A DNA stretch of 9,908 nucleotides. It comes from Clostridiales bacterium. Its GTDB lineage: Bacteria > Bacillota > Clostridia > Christensenellales > Aristaeellaceae. Shown here piece by piece: positions 1-5,014 of this stretch. The notes beneath the pieces were generated by a model. It had not been told where the DNA came from. It was given only the letters and a program-made list of their open reading frames with translations, and ran no database searches. The stretch covers positions 1 to 9,908 of the forward strand of contig JAHZHX010000070.1 in the NCBI GenBank assembly GCA_019420065.1, in the 5' to 3' direction. How positions within the stretch are numbered: position 1 is the first letter of the stretch; every line of letters starts with the position of its first letter. The translations under genes and the position numbers were made by a program.

Positions 1-59
1 GTGTCCTGCTGAAGTTTTTTTCGGAAAAGTGTTGCGCTTGACTTGACAATTCACATGTC

Positions 60-84
60 AAAGAAAGAAACAAAGAAACCGCGT
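60..84. repeat. 25-bp dispersed purine-rich repeat, copy 1
   Basis: This 25-bp stretch (AAAGAAAGAAAC followed by AAAGAAACCGCGT) recurs identically at 2943-2967. Here only the purine arm is present. At the second site it is preceded by the complementary pyrimidine arm and forms a hairpin. Exact identity over 25 bp in two intergenic places points to a dispersed non-coding repeat, but its function is unknown. Just upstream, TTGACA (43-48) and TGTCAA (56-61) form a 6-bp inverted repeat. Confidence 0.6.
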
Positions 85-250
85 GGGCGTTGGAAGGCGG
101 GTGCGTAGGTGACGGCGGCGGGGGAGGGCCGGTCGCGCGCCGGTTCAGGCGATGCAAGCATCCCCTGCCCCGTCTTGCTTCCCGGCTGCGGCTTTGCCGC
201 TCTGCGCAGCGTCGCTGCGCATCCCCCGCGCGCCTCGATTGTGTGCAAAT

Positions 251-282
251 GGCTGTCGGAATTATATCCGGCAGCCGTTTTT
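251..282 (+). terminator. Intrinsic terminator-type hairpin
   Basis: GGCTGTCGGA (251-260) pairs with TCCGGCAGCC (267-276) over 10 bp with one G-T wobble and a 6-nt loop. It is followed by GTTTTT (277-282), the form of a Rho-independent terminator reading rightward. Nearly the same sequence occurs in the opposite orientation at 9822-9857, and a partial relative lies at 3013-3038. It may end a gene left of the window, although no gene end is visible here. Confidence 0.6.
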
Positions 283-471
283 GTTATGTGGTAGACCATC
301 GAGGCAGGGGGGGCGCACATAGGAACAAACCCCTTGCGGGTTTGTGACGCGGCAGCAGCCAATGAGGCTTGCGCAGTGGCGCGCCTGGCAAGCGCCAGGC
401 GTGCGGACAGGGGAAAAAGCCGCCGCCCCAGCGTTTCTCTCTCCCCGTTTTCCTCATTTTTTGCGCGCCAT

Positions 472-505
472 ATCGACGCTTCTTCCCGCCGCAAAGCGGT
501 ATGAT
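472..505 (+). promoter_or_regulatory. Possible Spo0A-dependent spoIIG promoter
   Basis: TATGAT at 500-505 is a good sigma-A -10 element 24 nt before the spoIIGA start. There is no -35 hexamer at normal spacing. Instead ATCGACG (472-478) matches 5 of 7 positions of the 0A box read in reverse (TTCGACA), about 21 nt upstream of the -10. In Bacillus subtilis, spoIIG is read by sigma-A RNA polymerase with an over-long spacer and depends on phosphorylated Spo0A bound next to the -35. The arrangement here fits that, but the 0A match is weak. Confidence 0.3.
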
Positions 506-528
506 GGGCGGGCAAGGAGGCGGAGCCC

Positions 529-1290
529 GTGATTATCGCCGGGGAATGGTATGTATGCGTCAATATGCTGATGAATGTTGCCTGCCTGGCGGCAGCATCG
601 CGGCTGTGTACCCGGCGCGTGCGCGCGGGGCGTATTGCCCTGGCCGCGGCGGCGGGCACGGCGCTTTCCATGGCCGCGCTAAGCTGCTGGGGGCTGCGTG
701 CCAGCGTATATGCCGCGCTTCCGCTGGCAGTGCTCATGGCCATGCTGGCCTTCGGCCCGCGCGGCGTTCCCGCCGGCAGCGTGCAGCTGTTCATTTTTGC
801 GCTGATGGCCGCCGGGCTTGCCCAGCAGCTGCACCGGATGGGCCTTACGGGGCTGGCGGCGGCACTGGCATGCGTGCCGGCGGTAGGCTACGCGGGCGTT
901 CTGCTCACGCGCTGGCGCTCCCGGGCAGGCGAGCGCGCCGAGGTGCGGCTCTTGTTTGAAAGCGGCGGGGTGACGCTGGACGGCATGGTGGACAGCGGCA
1001 ATCTGCTGCGCGACCCCGTGACCTCGCTGCCGGTGGTGGTCGCGCCCTATGAAGCGCTGCGCAGGCATTTGCCCGAAGGCATGGAGTGCGAAAATCTTGA
1101 TACCCTGCCGCGCGGTTTTCGCCTGATCTGCGTGCGCACGGCCGGCGGCATGAAGCTTTTGATGTGCTTTCGCCCCCGTGCGCTGTATATCCGCAACGGG
1201 TGCGTATGGCACGCGGCGCGGGCCGTGGTCGCGGTATCGCCCGCGCTGCGCGGCCGCCGGGCGCTGCTGCCGCCCACGCTCAACTCATAA
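529..1290 (+). CDS. spoIIGA: SpoIIGA, sigma-E-processing membrane aspartic protease
   Basis: SpoIIGA sits in the sporulation septum and cleaves the pro-sequence from pro-sigma-E after a signal from the forespore. The N-terminal half (about residues 8-125) consists of hydrophobic segments for a multi-pass membrane domain. The C-terminal half is the soluble protease domain, with the aspartic-protease motif V-D-S-G-N at residues 154-158 (catalytic Asp155 by analogy with the known family). At 253 aa it is shorter than the Bacillus protein of about 309 aa, mostly in loops and the membrane part. The start is GTG because AAGGAGG (514-520) lies 8 nt upstream. The stop codon overlaps the ribosome binding site of sigE, so the two genes are probably co-translated. 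Identification rests on the protease motif, the membrane domain and the position just before sigE. Confidence 0.9.
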   Translation: MIIAGEWYVCVNMLMNVACLAAASRLCTRRVRAGRIALAAAAGTALSMAALSCWGLRASVYAALPLAVLMAMLAFGPRGVPAGSVQLFIFALMAAGLAQQLHRMGLTGLAAALACVPAVGYAGVLLTRWRSRAGERAEVRLLFESGGVTLDGMVDSGNLLRDPVTSLPVVVAPYEALRRHLPEGMECENLDTLPRGFRLICVRTAGGMKLLMCFRPRALYIRNGCVWHAARAVVAVSPALRGRRALLPPTLNS

Positions 1291-1303
1291 AGGAGGGATC
1301 ATC

Positions 1304-2005
1304 ATGAATGTGCGTTCGCGTTTGTTTGCTTTATGGGCGCGGCTCTGCGCCGATCCGCTGTATTACATTGGCGGGGCCGACCCTCTGCCGCAGCCGCTGA
1401 GCCGCGAGGAGGAAGCCGCGCTTTTGCAAAGGCTGCCCGGGGACGACGGCACGGTGCGCGCCATCCTGATTGAGCGCAACCTGCGGCTGGTGGTATTCAT
1501 CGCCCGCAAATTTGAAAATACCGGCGTGGGGCTGGAGGATCTGATCTCGATCGGCACCATCGGGCTGATCAAGGCGGTCAACACCTTCGATCCCGAAAAA
1601 AAGAACAAGCTGGCCACCTATGCCTCCCGCTGCATTGAAAACGAGGTGCTGATGCATCTGCGCCATACGGCGCGCACGCGCTACGAAATATCGCTGGATG
1701 AGCCGCTGCGCCGCGACTGGGACGGCAACGAGCTGCTGCTTGGCGATGTTCTTGGCACCGAGGGCGACCTGGTATACCGGCGCATGGACGAAAGCGTGGA
1801 AAAGCAGCTCCTTTTTGCCGCCCTGGATCGCCTGCCGCGACGGGAAAAGCAGATCATGCAGCTGCGCTTCGGCTTGGGCGGCGCGCGCGAAATGACGCAG
1901 AAGGAAGTAGCCGACGCGCTGGGCATTTCGCAAAGCTACATTTCCCGGCTGGAAAAGCGCATCCTGTCGCGGCTGAATACCGAGCTGACAAGGCTCAGCA
2001 GTTAA
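1304..2005 (+). CDS. sigE: Pro-sigma-E, early mother-cell sporulation sigma factor
   Basis: Sigma-70 family protein of 233 aa that directs early mother-cell transcription in sporulation. Residues 1-18 or so form a short basic/hydrophobic pro-peptide ending just before L-Y-Y-I-G-G, a segment conserved in Bacillus sigma-E near the cleavage site. The pro-peptide is shorter than the roughly 27 residues of B. subtilis. Region 2 carries NLRLVV, ARKFENTG, EDLISIGTIGLIKAVNTF and the TYASRCIENE segment. Region 4 carries REKQIMQLRFGL and the helix-turn-helix ALGISQSYISRLEKR. ATG at 1304 is chosen because AAGGAGG (1290-1296) lies 7 nt upstream; an upstream in-frame extension would run into spoIIGA. Substrate of the SpoIIGA protease encoded just before it, and probably in the same transcript. 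Confidence 0.97.
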   Translation: MNVRSRLFALWARLCADPLYYIGGADPLPQPLSREEEAALLQRLPGDDGTVRAILIERNLRLVVFIARKFENTGVGLEDLISIGTIGLIKAVNTFDPEKKNKLATYASRCIENEVLMHLRHTARTRYEISLDEPLRRDWDGNELLLGDVLGTEGDLVYRRMDESVEKQLLFAALDRLPRREKQIMQLRFGLGGAREMTQKEVADALGISQSYISRLEKRILSRLNTELTRLSS

Positions 2006-2006
2006 A

Positions 2007-2031
2007 CGGTATACAGCCGGTATACATACCG
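2007..2031. repeat. CGGTATAC direct/inverted repeat after sigE
   Basis: CGGTATAC occurs at 2007-2014 and 2018-2025, and ATACCG follows at 2026-2031. The last copy can pair with either upstream CGGTAT, giving two alternative hairpins. There is no T-tract, so it does not look like a terminator. It lies 2 nt after the sigE stop and upstream of the sigG promoter. It could be a binding site or an mRNA structure that limits read-through into sigG. Confidence 0.45.
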
Positions 2032-2053
2032 TACAAAAGTCCGCGCGCACGGC

Positions 2054-2083
2054 GTATAAAGAAGGGCGCGGAAAGCCATACTG
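2054..2083 (+). promoter_or_regulatory. Forespore (sigma-F/sigma-G type) promoter of sigG
   Basis: GTATA (2054-2058), an 18-bp spacer and CATACTG (2077-2083) agree with the sigma-G consensus (gHATR, about 18 bp, CATnnTA) except for the last base. The expected start of transcription near 2090 falls just before the sigG ribosome binding site (GGAGGTG, 2092-2098), leaving a very short leader. B. subtilis sigG is known to be read from such a promoter by sigma-F and then by sigma-G itself. Confidence 0.55.
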
Positions 2084-2105
2084 ATACCATCGGAGGTGCT
2101 TCGGT

Positions 2106-2888
2106 ATGGCAAGCAATAAGGTTGAAATCTGCGGGGTGGACACATCCACCCTGCCGGTACTTACGGCAGAACGCATGCGCGAGCTTTTTCCCCTGGTGCA
2201 TGGCGGCGACAGAAGCGCAAGAGAAGAATTTATCCGCGGCAATCTGCGGCTGGTTTTATCGGTGGTGCAGCGTTTCAGCAACCGCGGCGAGAACGCGGAC
2301 GATCTTTTTCAGGTTGGCTGCATCGGGCTTATGAAGGCGCTGGACAATTTTGACGTGAGCCAGAACGTGCGCTTTTCCACCTACGCGGTGCCCATGATCA
2401 TCGGTGAGATCCGCCGTTATCTGCGCGACAACAACCCCATCCGCGTCAGCCGCAGCCTGCGCGATACCGCCTACAAGGCCCTGCAGGCACGCGACCGGCT
2501 GGTGACCTCGCTGGGGCGCGAGCCGAGCGTGACCGAGATCGCCCGCGAGCTGAGCGTGCCCGAGGAGGACGTGGTGTTTGCCATGGAGGCGATCCAGGAT
2601 CCCGTGTCGCTGTTTGAGCCGGTCTACAACGACGGCGGCGACGCGATCTATATCATCGATCAGGTCAAGGATACCAAGCAGGTGGACAGCCAATGGCTGG
2701 AGAACCTGGCGGTGAGTGAAGCGCTGCGCCGGCTCAACGAGCGGGAACAGAAAATCCTTCGTCTGCGCTTCTTCGAGGGGCGCACGCAGATGGAGGTGGC
2801 GGGAGAGATCGGCATCTCCCAGGCGCAGGTGTCCAGGCTGGAGAAAAACGCGCTCCAGCATATGCGCAAATACGTAAAGGCCGAGTGA
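2106..2888 (+). CDS. sigG: Sigma-G, late forespore sporulation sigma factor
   Basis: Sigma-70 family factor of 260 aa, the same length as B. subtilis sigma-G, directing late forespore genes such as those for spore-protecting proteins and germination. The N-terminus reads MASNKVEICGVDTSTLPVL, which is highly diagnostic of sigma-G. Region 2 follows (NLRLVLSVVQRF, DDLFQVGCIGLMKALDNF, STYAVPMIIGEIRRYLRDNN). Region 3 contains PIRVSRSLRD, and region 4 ends in the helix-turn-helix EIGISQAQVSRLEK. ATG at 2106 has GGAGGTG 7 nt upstream. The gene lies 100 bp after sigE, the usual Firmicute order, and probably has its own forespore promoter in the gap. A long-stem terminator lies 150 bp downstream. Confidence 0.97.
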   Translation: MASNKVEICGVDTSTLPVLTAERMRELFPLVHGGDRSAREEFIRGNLRLVLSVVQRFSNRGENADDLFQVGCIGLMKALDNFDVSQNVRFSTYAVPMIIGEIRRYLRDNNPIRVSRSLRDTAYKALQARDRLVTSLGREPSVTEIARELSVPEEDVVFAMEAIQDPVSLFEPVYNDGGDAIYIIDQVKDTKQVDSQWLENLAVSEALRRLNEREQKILRLRFFEGRTQMEVAGEIGISQAQVSRLEKNALQHMRKYVKAE

Positions 2889-2892
2889 GCGG

Positions 2893-3004
2893 GGGGATAC
2901 GAGGAAACGGGGGATACGGGGGATACGTTTCTTTCTTTAGGAAAAGAAAGAAACAAAGAAACCGCGTTGAAGCCCCAAAAAGAAACCGCGTTGAAGCCCC
3001 AAAA
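2893..3004. repeat. Intergenic repeat cluster after sigG
   Basis: Three repeat types lie side by side. GGGGATAC occurs three times (2893-2900, 2910-2917, 2919-2926). A perfect 12-bp inverted repeat follows, GTTTCTTTCTTT (2927-2938) with AAAGAAAGAAAC (2943-2954), around an AGGA loop. Then a 24-bp unit (AGAAACCGCGTTGAAG plus CCCCAAAA) is present twice in perfect tandem (2957-2980, 2981-3004). Positions 2943-2967 are identical to 60-84. No coding potential is seen. Confidence 0.75.
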
Positions 3005-3012
3005 TGAATATT

Positions 3013-3037
3013 GCTGCCGAATGTTGCATCCGGCAGC
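3013..3037. repeat. Imperfect hairpin related to terminator family
   Basis: GCTGCCG (3013-3019) pairs with CGGCAGC (3031-3037); after one A-C mismatch the inner ATG/CAT also pairs around a TTG loop. There is no T-tract. The sequence TCCGGCAGCC at 3029-3038 is shared with the 3' arm of the hairpin at 251-276 and, on the other strand, with 9831-9840. It looks like a third, diverged member of the same repeat family. Confidence 0.45.
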
Positions 3038-3039
3038 CC

Positions 3040-3073
3040 AACCGCCACTCTATATAGAATGGCGGTTATTTTT
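3040..3073 (+). terminator. Intrinsic terminator downstream of sigG
   Basis: Positions 3040-3067 form a 28-nt palindrome that is perfect except for one C-A mismatch (3048/3059): arms AACCGCCA and TGGCGGTT with an inner TCTATATAGA. It is followed by ATTTTTC (3068-3074), making a strong rightward Rho-independent terminator. It is the first good terminator after sigG. Confidence 0.8.
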
Positions 3074-3082
3074 CTTTACCGA

Positions 3083-3109
3083 TATTTTCGGTAGCGGCTA
3101 CCGGAAATA
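3083..3109. repeat. 12-bp stem-loop
   Basis: TATTTTCGGTAG (3083-3094) pairs with CTACCGGAAATA (3098-3109) across a 3-nt CGG loop, with one G-T wobble. No T-run follows on the + strand. It directly follows the sigG terminator and may be a back-up processing or transcript-stabilising structure, or part of a palindromic repeat. Confidence 0.5.
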
Positions 3110-3322
3110 CGCTGTCGATAACCCATCCCCCGGAACCTGCGTATATATGTCTATTCCATGCAATCACAAAAAACAAATATAGCTGACGATAGACTCTGAC
3201 AGCGGCGCCTATGAGGCACGGCTCATCCTGACCAACACGCACGAAGAAAATATTGGAATACGTTGGAAAGAGACCTCATCCTGCCCTTCAGGGGAATAAA
3301 AAAAGAGTTGCCTCTTAATGAG
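3110..3322. other. Intergenic stretch with a possible gene remnant
   Basis: I see no intact gene. One frame stays open from 3183 to a TAA at 3300-3302 and reads as plausible protein (for example DSGAYEARLILTNTHEEN, then IRWKETSSCPSGE). It has no start codon with a ribosome binding site and is closed by a stop just upstream (3180-3182). It may be the 3' remnant of a decayed gene, or chance. I do not recognise the family. Confidence 0.3.
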
Positions 3323-3347
3323 ACGCCCCCATTTAGGGCGGCGTTTT
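3323..3347 (+). terminator. Likely intrinsic terminator upstream of the aldolase gene
   Basis: ACGCCCCC (3323-3330) pairs with GGG-C-GGCGT (3336-3344) with one bulged C and a 5-nt loop, followed by TTT. It lies just before the promoter at 3358 and would isolate the next gene from upstream transcription. The T-run is short. Confidence 0.5.
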
Positions 3348-3357
3348 CCCTGCCCTC

Positions 3358-3386
3358 TTGCGGGCGCTTGCTTCGTCCTGTATAAT
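3358..3386 (+). promoter_or_regulatory. Sigma-A promoter of the threonine aldolase gene
   Basis: TTGCGG (3358-3363), a 17-bp spacer and a perfect TATAAT (3381-3386). Transcription should begin near 3393, only about 26 nt before the start codon at 3419. Confidence 0.75.
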
Positions 3387-3418
3387 ATCCCCATCAACAC
3401 ATGGGAGGACGGCCGGAC

Positions 3419-4450
3419 ATGATCCGTTTTGAATGCGACTATGGCGAAGGCGCGCATCCGCTGATTCTGGAAGCGCTGATGAACAGCAATTTTGAACAAA
3501 CGCCGGGCTATGGCGAGGACGAATACTGCGAGCGGGCGCGGCGGAAGATCCGTGCCGCCTGCGGGTGCGAAAGCGCGCTGGTGCAGTTTCTCGTGGGCGG
3601 CACGCAGGCCAACGCCACCGTGATCGCCGCGGCGCTGCGTCCCTATCAGGGGGCGCTGTGCGCCGGGAGCGGCCATATCAACACCCACGAGACCGGCGCG
3701 GTGGAGGCCACCGGGCACAAGGTGCTGCCCCTGCCGGGCAAGGATGGCAAAATTACCGCCGCGCAGGTGCGCGAGGCGGTCGAAGCGCATGAAAGCGATC
3801 CTACCCATGAGCATCTGGTGCAGCCCGGCATGGTGTATATCTCCCATCCCACGGAATACGGCACGCTCTATACCCGGGAGGAGCTGGAATCGCTCAGCGG
3901 CGTATGCCGGGAGAAGGGGCTGTACCTGTTCGTGGACGGCGCGCGGCTGGGCTACGGCCTGGCGGCGGGCGACGTGACGCTGCGCGACCTGGCAAAGCTT
4001 TGCGACGTGTTCTACATCGGCGGCACCAAATGCGGCGCGCTGTTTGGCGAAGCGGCGGTGATCGTCCATCCCGCGCTGCAAAAGGATTTCCGCTATCATA
4101 TCAAGCAGCGCGGCGGCATGCTGGCCAAGGGGCGGCTGCTGGGGATCCAGTTTGACACGCTGTTTACCGACGCGCTGTATACGCGCATCACGGCTGGGGC
4201 GGTGGAGCAGGCGCAGCGCATTGCCGCCGCTTTCCGGGCCAGGGGCGTGCGCATGCTGTTTGACTCGCCCACCAACCAGCAGTTTCCCGTATTGAACGCG
4301 GCGCAGAAAGCGTTCCTTGCCCGCGATTTTGCCTTTTCCACCTGGGAAAAGCAGGAAAATGGCGATACCGCCGTGCGCTTCTGCACCAGCTGGGCCACGA
4401 AGGAGGAGAGCGTGCAGGCGCTGATTGCCGCCATCGAGAATATGCCGTAA
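3419..4450 (+). CDS. ltaE: Threonine aldolase family PLP enzyme (beta-eliminating lyase fold)
   Basis: Fold-type I pyridoxal-phosphate enzyme of 343 aa. Low-specificity L-threonine aldolases split L-threonine or allo-threonine into glycine and acetaldehyde in the cytosol. Visible landmarks: the cofactor phosphate-binding segment VGGTQANA (from residue 59), the GHINTHETGA segment with His86/His90 near the cofactor ring, the aspartate in LFVDGARLGYG (Asp173, contacts the pyridine nitrogen), and the Schiff-base lysine in IGGTKCGAL (Lys204). ATG at 3419 is preferred over the in-frame ATG at 3401, because GGGAGGA (3403-3409) sits 9 nt upstream of 3419 and overlaps the earlier codon. The gene is monocistronic, with its own promoter and terminator. 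Substrate preference, including the stereochemistry at the alpha and beta carbons, cannot be read from sequence; some close relatives are annotated only as beta-eliminating lyases. Confidence 0.9.
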   Translation: MIRFECDYGEGAHPLILEALMNSNFEQTPGYGEDEYCERARRKIRAACGCESALVQFLVGGTQANATVIAAALRPYQGALCAGSGHINTHETGAVEATGHKVLPLPGKDGKITAAQVREAVEAHESDPTHEHLVQPGMVYISHPTEYGTLYTREELESLSGVCREKGLYLFVDGARLGYGLAAGDVTLRDLAKLCDVFYIGGTKCGALFGEAAVIVHPALQKDFRYHIKQRGGMLAKGRLLGIQFDTLFTDALYTRITAGAVEQAQRIAAAFRARGVRMLFDSPTNQQFPVLNAAQKAFLARDFAFSTWEKQENGDTAVRFCTSWATKEESVQALIAAIENMP

Positions 4451-4461
4451 GCAGGAAAACG

Positions 4462-4483
4462 GAAGGGGAGGCGCAGCCCCTTC
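4462..4483. repeat. 7-bp stem-loop after the aldolase gene
   Basis: GAAGGGG (4462-4468) pairs with CCCCTTC (4477-4483) around an 8-nt loop, 12 nt after the stop. No T-tract follows, so it is not a terminator by itself; it may protect the 3' end of the transcript. Confidence 0.4.
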
Positions 4484-4524
4484 ATGGCGTCTCGGCTACC
4501 GCATCCCTTTTTTCGATCGTATGA

Positions 4525-4556
4525 CGCTGCATTCTATTCGGTAATGCAGCGCTTTT
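4525..4556 (+). terminator. Intrinsic terminator of the aldolase gene
   Basis: CGCTGCATT (4525-4533) and AATGCAGCG (4543-4551) form a perfect 9-bp stem with a 9-nt loop, followed by CTTTT (4552-4556). It is the first stem with a T-run after the gene end at 4450. Confidence 0.65.
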
Positions 4557-4635
4557 CGCAATATCATTGTCTGGTATTTTTAATAGCCGACAGCAAAGCT
4601 CCTGCAATACGAATGTGAAAAATACGAGAGAATAA

Positions 4636-4664
4636 TTGACAATATGCAGCCAATATGGTATCAT
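4636..4664 (+). promoter_or_regulatory. Strong sigma-A promoter of the AT-rich module
   Basis: Perfect TTGACA (4636-4641), a 17-bp spacer and TATCAT (4659-4664, 5 of 6). Transcription should start near 4671, giving a leader of about 120 nt before the microprotein gene. I see no recognised riboswitch in the leader. This is the best -35/-10 pair in the window and would drive the microprotein and the secreted protein together, since no terminator separates them. Confidence 0.75.
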
Positions 4665-4795
4665 GTCTGTATATTCCAATGTTGCTTGTGCGCCCGTCAA
4701 TCCCTGCCTTTTCAAGCATGGATGTTTACCAGAGAAGTGAATAACGTGTTGCTCATGTCCATAATAAGAAAGAAAGGGGGAACAATATAAGCGAG

Positions 4796-4915
4796 ATGGC
4801 TGTTCTCAATGTATCACAGTTGGCGATTATCATCTTGAACGTTCTGCTTATCGTTTCGCTTCTTTATCTATTGGTTTGCGCGATCAAAGCCTTGAGAAAA
4901 CGTTTCAACAAATAG
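4796..4915 (+). CDS. Single-pass membrane microprotein, unknown function
   Basis: A 39-aa frame from ATG. After a short polar N-terminus (MAVLNVSQ), residues 9-30 form one strongly hydrophobic helix rich in Ile, Leu and Val. A basic tail (KALRKRFNK) follows, predicting a membrane helix with the C-terminus inside. The run GGGGG (4776-4780) is 15 nt upstream of this ATG, which is too far. It is ideally placed (6 nt) for an in-frame AUA at 4787, which would add three residues (start-Ser-Glu). So the true start may be AUA, or the ATG is used with poor spacing. Promoter upstream, mini-ORFs and a secreted-protein gene downstream. Small hydrophobic proteins with a basic tail include type I toxins, regulators of membrane enzymes and peptide precursors; nothing here selects among these. 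Confidence 0.55.
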   Translation: MAVLNVSQLAIIILNVLLIVSLLYLLVCAIKALRKRFNK

Positions 4916-4921
4916 AAAAGC

Positions 4922-4981
4922 ATGTTTCTGGTGAAAACGATTTACGTCAAAATCAGGGCGCGACAATGTGACAAGGAGTAA
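4922..4981 (+). CDS. Possible 19-aa mini-ORF between microprotein and secreted protein
   Basis: ATG at 4922 opens a 19-codon frame (MFLVKTIYVKIRARQCDKE) 6 nt after the microprotein stop. It has only a weak GAAAAG ahead of it. Its stop codon overlaps AAGGAG (4973-4978), a good ribosome binding site with no AUG at proper spacing behind it; AUC at 4988 would open a 7-codon frame ending at 5011. The end-to-end packing up to the GTG at 5015 suggests translational coupling, but both mini-ORFs could be chance. Confidence 0.25.
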   Translation: MFLVKTIYVKIRARQCDKE

Positions 4982-5014
4982 ATAAAAATCGGCAAAAGAG
5001 GATCGGAGTAAAAT

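Larger units (their letters stand above)
85..528. other. Hairpin-rich non-coding region upstream of spoIIGA
   Basis: I see no convincing gene here; open frames in both strands lack ribosome binding sites and recognisable protein features. The stretch holds many inverted repeats: GCGGC/GCCGC (188-200), a perfect odd palindrome centred on 212 (203-221), GCCTCGAT/ATCGAGGC (232-239 with 298-305) enclosing a terminator-type hairpin, ACAAACCC/GGGTTTGT (325-332 with 338-345), and an 11-bp stem with a 4-nt loop (379-389 with 394-404). It could be a structured RNA, a palindromic dispersed element, or the remains of one. The sequence does not decide between these. Confidence 0.5.

Noticed and set aside
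51..794. 247-aa open frame on the - strand
   Set aside because: It crosses the hairpin-rich non-coding region and the start of spoIIGA, with low-complexity Ala/Arg content and no binding site.
2957..3004. CRISPR array
   Set aside because: There are only two adjacent copies without spacers, so it is a tandem duplication.
3209..4099. 296-aa open frame on the - strand
   Set aside because: It is antisense to the aldolase gene and overlaps its promoter; the sense gene has clear catalytic motifs.
4482..4715. 77-aa open frame on the - strand with a hydrophobic segment
   Set aside because: It runs through the aldolase terminator and the + strand promoter and has no ribosome binding site that I can see.
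4663..4740. 25-codon Cys-containing ORF starting at the promoter -10
   Set aside because: Its ATG lies inside and just after the -10 element, upstream of the predicted transcript start, and lacks a ribosome binding site.
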